From contig NZ_BMRM01000003.1 of the NCBI RefSeq assembly GCF_014648635.1, forward strand, positions 545,616 to 609,615: a stretch of 64,000 nt of DNA. The letters are read 5' to 3'. The first letter of the stretch is position 1. Every line of letters begins with the position of its first letter. A program made the position numbers and the translations under genes. This DNA comes from Streptomyces cinerochromogenes. Its GTDB lineage: Bacteria; Actinomycetota; Actinomycetes; Streptomycetales; Streptomycetaceae. This document shows positions 33,778-42,457 of this stretch, piece after piece. The notes under the pieces were generated by a model. It was not told the DNA's origin. It worked only from the letters and a program-made list of their open reading frames with translations, and did not search any database.

Positions 33778-36700
33778 TCAGGTGGCGCGCTCGTCGTGCG
33801 GCCGGAAACCCCGGGCCAAGGCCCGCAGTTCGAACTTCTTCACCTTGCCGATCGGGTTGCGGGGCAGGGCATCGATCCGCTCCAGACGCTCCGGCCAGTA
33901 CTGCTTGGCCACCTCGTGTCCGTCGAGGTACCGCCGCATCTCCTCGAAGGTGAGCTCCGCCCCGCCGGCCGGGACCACGAAGGCGCAGGCGCGTTCGCCG
34001 AGGCGCTCGTCCGGCATGGCGACCACCGCGACGTCGTCCACCGCGGGATGTCCGAACAGCAGTTGCTCGATCTCGGCGACGGGAATCTTCTCGCCGCCGC
34101 GGTTGATCACGTCCTTCACCCGTCCGGTGATCCGCAGGAAGCCCTCGGCGTCGAGCGTCGCCAGATCGCCCGTGCGGTACCAGCCGTCCTCGGTGAACGC
34201 CTCGGACGTGAGATCGGGACGCCCGAGGTAGCCCTCGAAGACCGTGGGGGAACGCAACTCGAAGTTGCCCTCCTCGCCCGCGGGCAGCACCAGCCCCTCG
34301 TCGTCCGTGATCCGCAGTTCGATGCCGTCCAGTGCGCGGCCGTCGGAGCCCCAGCGCTGCCGGGGCTCGTCGCGGGGTGACGACAGGGCGCCCAGGCAGG
34401 TCTCCGTGGTGCCGAACGCCCCGCACACGTCGGTGCCCAGCACCCGCCCGGCGCGCTCCGCAAGACGGCGGGGCACCATGGCCCCCGCCGCCACGAACAC
34501 CCGCAGGTGCTGCGGTGTCTCCCCGCTCTCCTCCACGGCTTTCACCAGGTCGGACAGGAACGGCGTCGCGGCCTGCACGAACGTCGCCCGGTGGTCGTTG
34601 AGCGACTGCAGAGCCCGCTTGGCGTCCCACTCCGGTTGCAGGATCTGCGGCACGCCCAGCACCAGGGCGAGCACCATGCCGTACAGGAAGCCCGTCTGGT
34701 GGGCGAGCGGCGACGGCACCCAGATCGCGTCCTGCCTGCCGAGCCCGAGGTGCCCGATCTCCATCGCCACGGCCCTGACCAGGTTGCGCGTGGGCTGCGT
34801 GACACCCTTGGGCTCGCTGGTGGTTCCCGAGGTGAACAGGAGCTGCGCCGTCATCCCGGGGGCCGGCGCGAGGGAGTCGAGCGCCGCGCGGTCGACCACT
34901 GTCGCCGACAGCGCCTGCTCCCAGTCGTACACGGCCGTCCCGCCCGCGGGAGACTCGGGCAGCTGGGCGGGGCCGCCCGCGGTGGCCAGGACCACCACGT
35001 GCTCCAGATCCAGCTCCGAGCCGTTCTCGGCGACCAGGTCCAGTGCCTCCTCGGCGGGCCGGCGCGAGCGGTGACGGTCCGCCACGACCAGCACCCGTGC
35101 CCTGGAGCGCCTGAGGACGAAACCGACCTCGCGCTTGCGGAAGAAGGGGATGACCGGGCAGCACACGGCCCCGATGCGCAGTGCCGCCAGTGACAGCACC
35201 ACGAACTCGACGCGGTTCGGGAGCTGGTACGCCACGTTCTCGCCCGGTCGCACACCGAGCCGCAGCAGCAGGGCCGCCGCGCGGTCCACCTGCTCGGCCA
35301 GCTCGCTCCAGGTGATCACCTCGTCACGGTCGGAGCGCACGTCCACGACGGCCGTGTCCGCGGGCCGGGCCTCGGCCCGTCGGCGCAGCCACTGCGGCAG
35401 CGTGACCCGCGAGGCCGCCTCGGGGCCCACGGCCTCGGGCTCGGTCTCCGGGGCACGGTCCCCGGCGGGGACCGCCGAGCCGTCCTGCACCGACATGGGC
35501 ACAGTGAGGGTGTTCATCGAGTCGAGGAACGTCGGATAGGAGATGCGGTGCGCGTTCGGATACGTCAGCGTCGAATGCCCCCGTGCCCGCGACGACGCCA
35601 CCGCGAGCGACATCAGGATGCGGTGGTCGTTGAACGAGGACAGCCTGGCGCCGGTCAGGCCGTCCACGCCGCGCACCCGCAGTGCGTCCTCCGACAGCTC
35701 CAGACGGCCGCCCATGGCATTGAGCTGGAGCATGGCGGCGGCGCGGTCGGACTCCTTGAGCCGGGTGTGCGCGATGTTGCGGAACACCGACTCGCCGCGT
35801 GCGAACGTGGCGAGGGTCGTCAGGATCGGCAGCATGTCAGGGATGTCGCGGCAGTCGACGTCGACCGCGGTGAGCCGTGGCGCGTCCTGCCGGATCCGGA
35901 GTCCGCCGGCCGTCTCGTCGACCTCCATCGGGATGCCCATGGAGCGCGCGACGTCGAGGAAGTGGAACTCGGGGTGGTCGGCCGGGCCGCCCTCCAGCGT
36001 GGTGATCCCGCGCAGCAGCACGTCACTGGGGTGCAGGGCGGCCGTCGCGATGCCGAACGCCGCCGAGCCGATGTCCGGCGGCAGCGCCAGCTCGACGGCG
36101 TGTGCCCGCTGGCCGGGCTCGATGTCGAAGCGCCGCCAGTCCTCGGAGACGGTCACCTGGAGGCCGAACTGCCGCATCATGGCCACCGTCAGCTCCAGGT
36201 AGGGGCGCTCGTTGAGCTCACCCTCCACCTCGATGGTGGTGTGCCGCGTCGCGAACGGGGCCAGCAGGATCAGGCCGGATATCCACTGGGACAGGGTTCC
36301 CGCGATGGTGACGTGACCGCCTGTGGGCCTGCGGCCCTGCACACGGACGGGCGGGCAGTCGTCGGCCGACTCCAGTCGCACACCCATCTGTTCCAGGGCG
36401 CGCAGCAGCGGGCCGACCGGGCGTCGCTTGAAATACTTCTGCCCGGTCACCGACACAGCGCGGTCCGACAGGGAGGCCAGACCGATCATGAAGTACAGCG
36501 TGGTGCCGGAACTGCCTGCGGACACGGCCTCCCGGCGCGGTGTGTACCGCCCGCCGAGTCCCCGCACCACGAAGGTGTCACCCTCCTTGGCGATCTTCAC
36601 GCCGAGGTCGCGCAGCAGCCGCACCGTGTACTCGACGTGCCGGGCGTCGGACAGACCACGGATGCGGCTGACGCCCTCGGCGAGCGAGGCGAGTATCAGC

Positions 36701-36783
36701 GCACGGTGCGCGTGGTATTTCGAGTTCGGGACAAGAATCTCACCGGTCACCCGGTGCTGAATTCCGTTGACGAGAAGGTGCAT
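33778..36783 (-). CDS. ansJK: EPSP-synthase-like/acyl-CoA-ligase fusion (AnsJ-AnsK, as PlmJK)
   Basis: A 1001-residue fusion. The ATG at 36783 (MHLLVNGIQHRV) follows AAGAGGA; in-frame codons upstream are not protein-like. Residues 1-430 form an EPSP-synthase-fold domain (VPNSKYHAHRAL, CRDIPDMLPIL, HTRLKESDRAAAM, FNDHRILMSLA). The AGTxxR block has become SSGTTLY, so the usual phosphate/PEP-binding Arg is lost. After a Pro/Glu-rich linker, residues 470-1000 are an AMP-forming ligase ([34 protein letters not shown]). Proposed role: a shikimate-derived acid is activated as CoA thioester and dehydrated by the EPSPS-like half, the first steps to cyclohexanecarboxyl-CoA. Same fusion as PlmJK; first of four tightly spaced genes. 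Confidence 0.9.
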   Translation of the reverse strand: MHLLVNGIQHRVTGEILVPNSKYHAHRALILASLAEGVSRIRGLSDARHVEYTVRLLRDLGVKIAKEGDTFVVRGLGGRYTPRREAVSAGSSGTTLYFMIGLASLSDRAVSVTGQKYFKRRPVGPLLRALEQMGVRLESADDCPPVRVQGRRPTGGHVTIAGTLSQWISGLILLAPFATRHTTIEVEGELNERPYLELTVAMMRQFGLQVTVSEDWRRFDIEPGQRAHAVELALPPDIGSAAFGIATAALHPSDVLLRGITTLEGGPADHPEFHFLDVARSMGIPMEVDETAGGLRIRQDAPRLTAVDVDCRDIPDMLPILTTLATFARGESVFRNIAHTRLKESDRAAAMLQLNAMGGRLELSEDALRVRGVDGLTGARLSSFNDHRILMSLAVASSRARGHSTLTYPNAHRISYPTFLDSMNTLTVPMSVQDGSAVPAGDRAPETEPEAVGPEAASRVTLPQWLRRRAEARPADTAVVDVRSDRDEVITWSELAEQVDRAAALLLRLGVRPGENVAYQLPNRVEFVVLSLAALRIGAVCCPVIPFFRKREVGFVLRRSRARVLVVADRHRSRRPAEEALDLVAENGSELDLEHVVVLATAGGPAQLPESPAGGTAVYDWEQALSATVVDRAALDSLAPAPGMTAQLLFTSGTTSEPKGVTQPTRNLVRAVAMEIGHLGLGRQDAIWVPSPLAHQTGFLYGMVLALVLGVPQILQPEWDAKRALQSLNDHRATFVQAATPFLSDLVKAVEESGETPQHLRVFVAAGAMVPRRLAERAGRVLGTDVCGAFGTTETCLGALSSPRDEPRQRWGSDGRALDGIELRITDDEGLVLPAGEEGNFELRSPTVFEGYLGRPDLTSEAFTEDGWYRTGDLATLDAEGFLRITGRVKDVINRGGEKIPVAEIEQLLFGHPAVDDVAVVAMPDERLGERACAFVVPAGGAELTFEEMRRYLDGHEVAKQYWPERLERIDALPRNPIGKVKKFELRALARGFRPHDERAT

Positions 36784-36928
36784 GGGTCCTCTTACTCCCT
36801 GGCAATGGGCAGGAGGCCGGGACAGGAAACGGAAACGCTCTGCATTCTCACGGCGCACCGAAGCCGAAGCGGCAGGGCGGCGGAAGAGAGAAGGGGCGCC
36901 GGCCTGTCACGGTCCGACGTTCGTCGCC

Positions 36929-38251
36929 CTAGGCTTGGTTGAGCCACACCTCTGCGCGGCTGCGGGTCCTGAACTCTCGGTATTCCGGCACGGACAGCAC
37001 TTCCCGGTCGCCCGGGGCGCGCGGGCTTCCCTGCGTTCCCTGGGCCACCCGTGACCCGTCTCCGGGCGCGGTGGGCCGGATGTCCGCGTCGGCCCAGACG
37101 GAGACCAGTGAAACCGCCTGCTCCTGATTGAGCCGGGGGTCGCACAGGCTGGTGCGCCGGACGGTCTCCCTCTCGAACACGGACACGTCCGTGGCACATT
37201 CGAGGACGTCGTCGGGGGTGGTCTCCAGGTGCAGTCCGCCCGCCGTGCCGCCGGCCCCGGTCACGGCCCGGAGGAACCCCCGGATCTCCCGTGCCATGGT
37301 CTCCAGCAGGCGGGTCTTGTGACCGTCCGGGCCGGTGACGGTGTTGCCGTGCATGGGGTCGCTGAGCCAGATCACCGGGTGACCGGCCAGCCGGACCGCC
37401 TCCACGAGCGCGGGCAGCCTCTCGGAGACCGCATCGGCGCCCATGCGTGCGATCAGCGTGAGACGGCCCGGCTCCCGCAGCGGATCGAGCAGCGCGCACA
37501 GGAGGGTGATCTCCTCCGCCGTGGTCGCCGGACCGACCTTTACCGCGACCGGGTTGACGATGCCGGCGGCGAGGTGCAGGTGTGCCCCGTCCAGCTGACG
37601 GGTCCGCTCGCCGATCCACGGCCAGTGGGTCGAGCCGAGCCAGCGGCGTCCGTCACCCAGCTCACGGATCATGGGCAGCTCGTAGTCGAGGACGAGCGCC
37701 TCATGGCTCGTCCACATCCGGGGTTCGGTCGGCGGCTGGTGACCGAAGGGAGCGGGGGCGCGCCAGCCCAGGTGCTCCATGACGTCGCCGGCCGTCATGT
37801 ACGAGGTCAGGAGGCGCAGCGGATCATGCCGGCGGTCTTCCGGGGTGGGTTCGGGACCGTTGACCATGTGACCCCGGTAGACCGGCAGTTGCAGGTCGCC
37901 GATCCGTTCCGAAGGACTGGAGCGCGGCTTGGCGAACTGGCCGGCGATGCGTCCGACCCGTACGACCGGTTTGTGGGTGGCCGTCTTCAGCGTCGCGGCG
38001 AGCATGTCGAGGAGCGCGGACTTGCGCGACACGTGCGCGGCGTCGCATTCACCCGGGTGCTCGGCGCAGTCGCCGGCCTGCACCACGAGGGCGCTGCCGT
38101 CGGCCACCTGGGCCAGCAGCGTCCGCAGCGCGTGCACGTCCTCCGCCTTGACCAGCGGCGGACGTGCGGCCAGCACCTCCCGGATGCGCCGGACCTGTGA
38201 CGGGTCGTCCCACTCGGGCTGTTGCAGGGCCGGCTTACGCATTTCCGTCAC
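36929..38251 (-). CDS. rifH: AminoDAHP synthase (class II DAHP synthase, RifH type)
   Basis: Class II (AroA-II) DAHP synthase. GTG at 38251 (MTEMRKPALQQPEW) gives 440 aa, the usual size of RifH. Visible signatures: KPALQQPEW at the start, the metal-Cys segment LVVQAGDCAEH, RVGRIAGQFAKPRSSP, and the C-terminal DPMHGNT and HLETTPDDVLEC. In ansamycin producers this enzyme condenses a kanosamine-derived aminotetrose (imino-E4P) with PEP to aminoDAHP, the branch point to AHBA. It follows rifM by 285 bases that include a G-rich element shared with the rifK and PKS promoters, and precedes ansJK by 145 bases. Confidence 0.92.
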   Translation of the reverse strand: MTEMRKPALQQPEWDDPSQVRRIREVLAARPPLVKAEDVHALRTLLAQVADGSALVVQAGDCAEHPGECDAAHVSRKSALLDMLAATLKTATHKPVVRVGRIAGQFAKPRSSPSERIGDLQLPVYRGHMVNGPEPTPEDRRHDPLRLLTSYMTAGDVMEHLGWRAPAPFGHQPPTEPRMWTSHEALVLDYELPMIRELGDGRRWLGSTHWPWIGERTRQLDGAHLHLAAGIVNPVAVKVGPATTAEEITLLCALLDPLREPGRLTLIARMGADAVSERLPALVEAVRLAGHPVIWLSDPMHGNTVTGPDGHKTRLLETMAREIRGFLRAVTGAGGTAGGLHLETTPDDVLECATDVSVFERETVRRTSLCDPRLNQEQAVSLVSVWADADIRPTAPGDGSRVAQGTQGSPRAPGDREVLSVPEYREFRTRSRAEVWLNQA

Positions 38252-38483
38252 GGCTTTTCCCACGTCGAGTCTCCGGTGAAATATCGGTCGAGCTATGACT
38301 GAGAAGGGTGGAGAGTGAAGTTTCGAAGACCCTCCGGCAGCCTCCGCGGGGTGCCGTGACAGGTCGGGATTCCAGGAGCGGTGATCCTCGGTGGTCGGAT
38401 TCGTTTCATCGGGTCCGGTCGAGACGCCGGTGTCCCGTGACCGCGCAAAGTCCGGGTTTTCCATCGACAGACCCTCACCCCCA

Positions 38484-38510
38484 TCCCCTGGGGAACCCCT
38501 ACGCCCCCCT
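38484..38510 (-). promoter_or_regulatory. G-rich element upstream of rifH (candidate regulator site)
   Basis: Read on the rifH strand this is AGGGGGGCGTAGGGGTTCCC followed by CAGGGGA. It closely resembles the element upstream of AHBA synthase (41,860-41,890). Both lie nearly the same distance from the respective start codon (233 and 231 bases). A related G-rich sequence precedes the first PKS gene. Function as LAL binding site is inferred. Confidence 0.4.
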
Positions 38511-38536
38511 CATCGACGGTCTCCGAGTGCGTGGGA

Positions 38537-39235
38537 TCAAAGCGTTCGGGCGCTGCCGAAGCACACTTCGAGCAGTTCCGCCGGTGTCCGCAGTACGACA
38601 TCGGGTTTCTCCGCGAGCAGGGTCTCCTCGTCGGTCTCGCCCCACAGGGCGGCGACGGCGGCGACCCCGGCGTCCCGGGCGCTGGCGAGGTCGGTGACCG
38701 CGTCGCCGACCATGACGGTCCGCGAGGGGTCGGAGCCGAGCACCCCCAGCGCCTTGAGCACGATGTCGGGGGCCGGCTTGGGGCGCCGCACCTCGTCTGA
38801 GCCGATCACGACGGTGAACAGGTGCAGCAGGCCCAGCTGTTCGAGGAGCGAACGCGCCCGCGGTCCGCTCTTGCCGGTGGCGACGGCGAGCCCGACACCG
38901 CGTGCCCGCAGTTGTCCGAGCATCTCCGGTACGCCGTCGAAGACCGGGACGAGGTGGGCGAGCCGATAGCTCTCACGGACGAAGGGGGCCTCCATCTCCG
39001 GCGGCAACCCCATGATCCGCATGATGTCGGGGAAGTAGCGGCCCAGATGCCGTTCGTACTCCTCGAAGGGTGCGTCGCCGTCCCCCACCACCTCGGCGTA
39101 GGCGGTGGTGAACGCCTGGCGCATCACGGCGAAGCTGTTGACGAGTACTCCGTCGAGGTCGAAGACGACCGCGCTGATCGGCTCCGCACGGTTGTCGTAG
39201 GCGGCGAGGCCTTGGCTGGTTCCAAGACTGTCCAT
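38537..39235 (-). CDS. rifM: HAD-family phosphatase of AHBA biosynthesis (RifM type)
   Basis: 232 aa, the same size as RifM. HAD motifs are all present: motif I VVFDLDGVLVNS (nucleophile Asp near residue 25), motif II VATGKSG, motif III Lys in RRPKPAPD and motif IV VMVGDAVTD. In the rifamycin pathway RifM, together with RifL and RifK, is needed for AHBA formation, probably removing phosphate from an aminosugar phosphate on the kanosamine branch. Located 103 bases downstream of rifL in the same direction, in the order rifK-rifL-rifM known from other ansamycin clusters. Confidence 0.9.
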   Translation of the reverse strand: MDSLGTSQGLAAYDNRAEPISAVVFDLDGVLVNSFAVMRQAFTTAYAEVVGDGDAPFEEYERHLGRYFPDIMRIMGLPPEMEAPFVRESYRLAHLVPVFDGVPEMLGQLRARGVGLAVATGKSGPRARSLLEQLGLLHLFTVVIGSDEVRRPKPAPDIVLKALGVLGSDPSRTVMVGDAVTDLASARDAGVAAVAALWGETDEETLLAEKPDVVLRTPAELLEVCFGSARTL

Positions 39236-39338
39236 GGCGCTGTGCTGCTCTCTCTCGTGGGGCGGCGGCTACGGGGCGGGGGCCGCTGCCGTCCGACAGG
39301 GACGGCAGCCAGGCCGACCCGGCGGCCGGCCGTGCCGG

Positions 39339-40469
39339 TCACGGCCGGCGCTGCTCGGCTCTCTCCTGTACGGCGCGGGCCGCGGAGTAGATCCGCTCGA
39401 TGGCGTCGATGGTGCGGCGTGCTTCCTCGATGGCCCGGCGCGGACCGGCCGGGCCCCGCAGCTGGGCGAGCAACTCGTCGAGCTGCCGGTCGTACTCCGT
39501 GCCGATCGGCTCCGCGGGCACCGTGACGGCACGGGTCCGCCCCTCGTCGGTGCGGGTCAGCTCCGGGTGCTCCAGGCGGTTGGGGCTGAAGCCGAACGTA
39601 CAGCGCAGGGTCGTGCTGCCCGCGCTGCCGTCGACCCGGATGCGGGTGATGTCGCGCTCCTCGTGCGAGGCCCAGCTCGCGTGCAGCGACAGTGAGACAC
39701 CGTTGTCGGTGACGAGGAACGCGCGGGCGGTGTCCTCGACGTCGATGACCCCGCCTGCCGCCCGCTCGCTCTCCCGGTCCTGCTCGGCCCCTTCCGCGCG
39801 CCAGGAGACCCGTGCGGTGTCCCGCGCGATGAAGTCGCCCGAGACCATACCGGCGACCTGCGTGAACTCCGCCGAGCCCAGCAGGGGAGCGGCGATGTCG
39901 AACAGATGCCATCCCAGGTCCACGAGCGCCCCGCCGCCGGACAAGTGACGCCGGGTGAACCAGCCGCCCGCGTCCGGCACGCCCCGGGCACGCACCCAGG
40001 ACAGCTCGATGTGGCGGACGGTGCCCACGTCGTCGGCGTTCGCGAGCAGGGCCCGGACGTCGGCGCGGTGGCGGGCGGCGCTGCCCGCCAGGAGCCGTGC
40101 ACCGCCGGCACGTTCGGCCTCGGCCAGCTGCTCCGCCTCCGCCGCCGTCAGGCATACCGGCTTCTCCAGGAAGACCGGGACGCCCTTGCGCAGCAGGCCA
40201 CCGGCGATCTCGCAGTGCAGGTGGTTGGGGACTGCCACGATGGCCAGGTCCACCTCTGCGGGATCCACGTCGTGCATGGCCGTCAGGACCGGAGTGTCAG
40301 GGGCGTCAGCGGTGACGGCCGCGCGCGAGGCCGGGTCGGGGTCCACCGCGGCGCTCACGGTGAAGTCGGGGTGACGGCGCAGCCGCGGTAGCCAGATGGA
40401 CCGAGCCGCCCAGCCGAGGCCCACCACGGCGGTGCGGAGCGGCCTGCCGTCGAGGTCGGCCACGGTCAT
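39339..40469 (-). CDS. rifL: Gfo/Idh/MocA-type oxidoreductase of AHBA biosynthesis (RifL type)
   Basis: 376 aa, ATG overlapping the AHBA synthase stop by four bases (ATGA). The N-terminal Rossmann motif is TAVVGLGWAARSIW, followed by the family hallmark EKPVCLTAAEAEQL near residue 105 and the C-terminal substrate domain (WFTRRHLSGGGALVDLGWHL). RifL is thought to oxidise UDP-glucose at C3 so that RifK can transaminate it, a second function of AHBA synthase. The overlap with rifK supports complex formation. The same frame runs open far upstream inside rifK, which is a high-GC artefact. Confidence 0.92.
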   Translation of the reverse strand: MTVADLDGRPLRTAVVGLGWAARSIWLPRLRRHPDFTVSAAVDPDPASRAAVTADAPDTPVLTAMHDVDPAEVDLAIVAVPNHLHCEIAGGLLRKGVPVFLEKPVCLTAAEAEQLAEAERAGGARLLAGSAARHRADVRALLANADDVGTVRHIELSWVRARGVPDAGGWFTRRHLSGGGALVDLGWHLFDIAAPLLGSAEFTQVAGMVSGDFIARDTARVSWRAEGAEQDRESERAAGGVIDVEDTARAFLVTDNGVSLSLHASWASHEERDITRIRVDGSAGSTTLRCTFGFSPNRLEHPELTRTDEGRTRAVTVPAEPIGTEYDRQLDELLAQLRGPAGPRRAIEEARRTIDAIERIYSAARAVQERAEQRRP

Positions 40470-41629
40470 GAGCCGAGGACATCGGCTATGACGGCGGCGA
40501 CCTCGTGCATCTGCTCCTCGGTGCCGAGCAGCGTCCGGTGGTGCAGCCACAGGCAGTCGGTCGTCAGCGCCTCGGAGTGGGGGCAGCGGCGGGCCAGTTC
40601 GTCCACCGACAGGTCCGGGGCGCCCATCTCCCAGAAGGCGTCCGTGCGGTAGACCGAGCGGAACGCGACGAACGCGGGGACACCGCGCTCGACGAGGGTG
40701 TCGACGACCCGCGCGCGCCGTTCCTCGGTGATGCGGGGCACCCGGAACATGGCCATGTAGTGCGGGTTGCGGTCGGCCCGGCGGTCCAGTCGCTGAGGCA
40801 CCACGCCGGGGATCTCGGCGAGCAGCGAGGACAGCAGCGGCCAGCGCTCCTCGCGCGTCCGGATCTGCCCGTCCAGGCGCGCGAGCTGGGCACGCAGCAC
40901 CGAGGCGGAGAACTCGTTGAGCCGGAAGTTGGAGCCCGACGTGCGGTGGAAGTAGCCGCGGTCGTTCCGCGGGCGTCCGCAGCTGTGCCGTAGGAAGGCG
41001 TGCTCCGCCATCTCGGCGGTCGGGAACAGCACCGCTCCGCCCTCGCCGGCCGTCATCAGCTTGCCGTTCTGGAAGGAGAACGCGGCGACCGAGCCCAGCT
41101 CGCCGAGCCGCCGGCCGTTCCAGGTGGCACCCTGCGCGTGTGCGGCGTCCTGGATCAGCGGCACGCCGGAGTCGGCCGCCACCTTCTCGAGGGCGTCCAT
41201 GTCGGCGAGCTGGCCGGCCATGTGTACCGGCATGATGGCGCGGGTCCTCGGCGTGATGGCCTTCGCGGCCTCGGCCGGATCGATGCAGTACGTTTCCGGG
41301 TCCACGTCCACCGGCACCACGACCGCGCCGAGACGCTGAGCGGCCTGGGACGAGGAGATGAAGGTGAAGGCCGGCACGATCACCTCGGTGCCGGGGCCGA
41401 CACCCATGACCTCCAGGGCCAGTTCGAGGGCGTGCGTACCGTTCGTGACCGCCAGCGCGTGCTCGCTGCCGTGGTACTCGGCGAACTCCCGCTCGAACGC
41501 CTCGACCTCTCCGCCGCCCATGCGCCACCACTGGCCCTGCTCCAGTGCACGGATCAGACCGGTCCGCTCCGCGTCGTCGTACTGCGGCCACACCGGAAGG
41601 GCCGAACTGAGTTGCACACCACTGCTCAT
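40466..41629 (-). CDS. rifK: 3-Amino-5-hydroxybenzoate (AHBA) synthase
   Basis: 387 aa from the ATG at 41629 (an upstream in-frame start would add ten residues). It matches RifK along its length: WPQYDDAERTGLIRALEQGQ, QWWRMGGGE, VTNGTHALELAL and VPAFTFISSSQAAQRLG. The PLP lysine is Lys190 in FSFQNGKLMTAGEGG, with Asp161 (LIQDAAHA) for the cofactor ring nitrogen. The enzyme aromatises aminodehydroshikimate to AHBA, the starter unit of ansamycins. First gene of the leftward AHBA block, with a G-rich element 231 bases before its start. The near-perfect conservation argues that it is functional. Confidence 0.97.
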   Translation of the reverse strand: MSSGVQLSSALPVWPQYDDAERTGLIRALEQGQWWRMGGGEVEAFEREFAEYHGSEHALAVTNGTHALELALEVMGVGPGTEVIVPAFTFISSSQAAQRLGAVVVPVDVDPETYCIDPAEAAKAITPRTRAIMPVHMAGQLADMDALEKVAADSGVPLIQDAAHAQGATWNGRRLGELGSVAAFSFQNGKLMTAGEGGAVLFPTAEMAEHAFLRHSCGRPRNDRGYFHRTSGSNFRLNEFSASVLRAQLARLDGQIRTREERWPLLSSLLAEIPGVVPQRLDRRADRNPHYMAMFRVPRITEERRARVVDTLVERGVPAFVAFRSVYRTDAFWEMGAPDLSVDELARRCPHSEALTTDCLWLHHRTLLGTEEQMHEVAAVIADVLGS

Positions 41630-41859
41630 GCTGTTCTTACTCCTTCGGTCTACGCACATGCGAATGCCACCGCAGCGATCGCCACGGAGGGCACGACACG
41701 GAACAGCTCCTCAGGGACCGGGTGTCCACCCGGACGCCGGCACCGGAACACCACCTCGGCGCGGTCCGCGCGCCTGGCCGGGCAGGCCGAACGACCACCG
41801 GCCGGCGGGGCCCGGTCGTCGCGATTGGCACGCTAACCCAGCGGTTGGCGGGGCGTCAT

Positions 41860-41890
41860 TCCCCTGGGGGACCCCCCTATGTTCCCCCTT
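41860..41890 (-). promoter_or_regulatory. G-rich element upstream of AHBA synthase (candidate regulator site)
   Basis: On the rifK strand the element reads AAGGGGGAACATAGGGGGGT followed by CCCCCAGGGGA, with a GGGG/CCCC inverted character. It lies between the divergent rifK and the rifJ-type remnant and resembles the elements at 38,484 and 47,463 (shared core TAGGGG(GG)T...AGGGG). Confidence 0.4.
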
Positions 41891-41983
41891 GTGACTGCGG
41901 ACATACCGAGTACGGGTGTCCGCCTGTCAATGTGGGTGCCGGAAAACCACTTCCCGATGGATCCGTACAAGGCACGGTGCGCA

Positions 41984-42295
41984 TTGAGCAGGCTCCTGTT
42001 GATGAACGGACCGCGCCTCGGCATACTCGGGAGGCGTCAGCCCGAGATCCACGGAACGGACACGCTCGCCGACATCGAAGGACGGGTCGCCGAAGAAGTG
42101 ACCGAAACACGGCTGGAAATCGAAGCGTTCCAGCACGACGGTGAGGCGGAGATGCTCCGCGCCATTCAAGCCGACCACGACACCGCCTGCGCGATCATCA
42201 ATCCCGCGGCCCTGACGACGGCCGGCTGGGGCCTCGGTGCCGTGGGTCATCGGCTCCCGGCACGCGCACTGCCGGAGAAGGCCGCCGGCCGCTGA
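41984..42295 (+). pseudogene. rifJ: Truncated aminoDHQ dehydratase (type II dehydroquinase, RifJ type)
   Basis: From a TTG at 41984 the frame reads LSRLLLMNGPRLGILGRRQP then EIHGTDTLADIE, and later AIINPAALTTAGWGL. These are the conserved blocks of type II dehydroquinases (LLNGPNLG-LG-RQPEIYG; IVNPGALT). The match ends after about 90 residues and the last 20 codons are unrelated, so the C-terminal third with the catalytic HxSN region is lost. The catalytic Tyr of the RxPxxYG loop is His here, and the QSNxEG block is damaged (FQHDGE). Clearly non-functional remnant of the aminodehydroquinate to aminodehydroshikimate step. The open frame extends upstream to 41879, overlapping the G-rich promoter element, but that extension is not dehydroquinase-like. 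Confidence 0.82.
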
Positions 42296-42302
42296 CGCGG
42301 TG

Positions 42303-42430
42303 CCACCCGCCTCGACGAACCACCCTGTGTGACGCGATACCACCCGCCTCGACGTACCACCCTCTTCCCGCCGAGCCGGCCCGCCCCGACTTCCGTACGG
42401 ACACGACCGGAATCCGCACGGACACGACCG
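42303..42430. repeat. Two pairs of short direct repeats before astF1
   Basis: A 24-base unit (starting CCACCCGCCTCGACG) occurs at 42,303-42,326 and 42,340-42,363 with one mismatch. A second pair, ACGGACACGACCG, lies at 42,397-42,409 and 42,418-42,430. They fill the leader between the rifJ remnant and astF1. Confidence 0.8.
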
Positions 42431-42457
42431 AGAACCGAAAGCCGAGGACACGACACG

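Noticed and set aside
32528..35164. Reading ansL as an 878-aa protein starting far upstream
   Set aside because: Upstream part is a wrong-frame reading of ansJK; the acyl-CoA dehydrogenase begins at the ATG 33697 with its own ribosome binding site.
39339..41591. Reading rifL as a 750-aa fusion with upstream sequence
   Set aside because: The upstream part is an out-of-frame reading of AHBA synthase; the ATGA overlap start at 40469 gives a normal-sized oxidoreductase.
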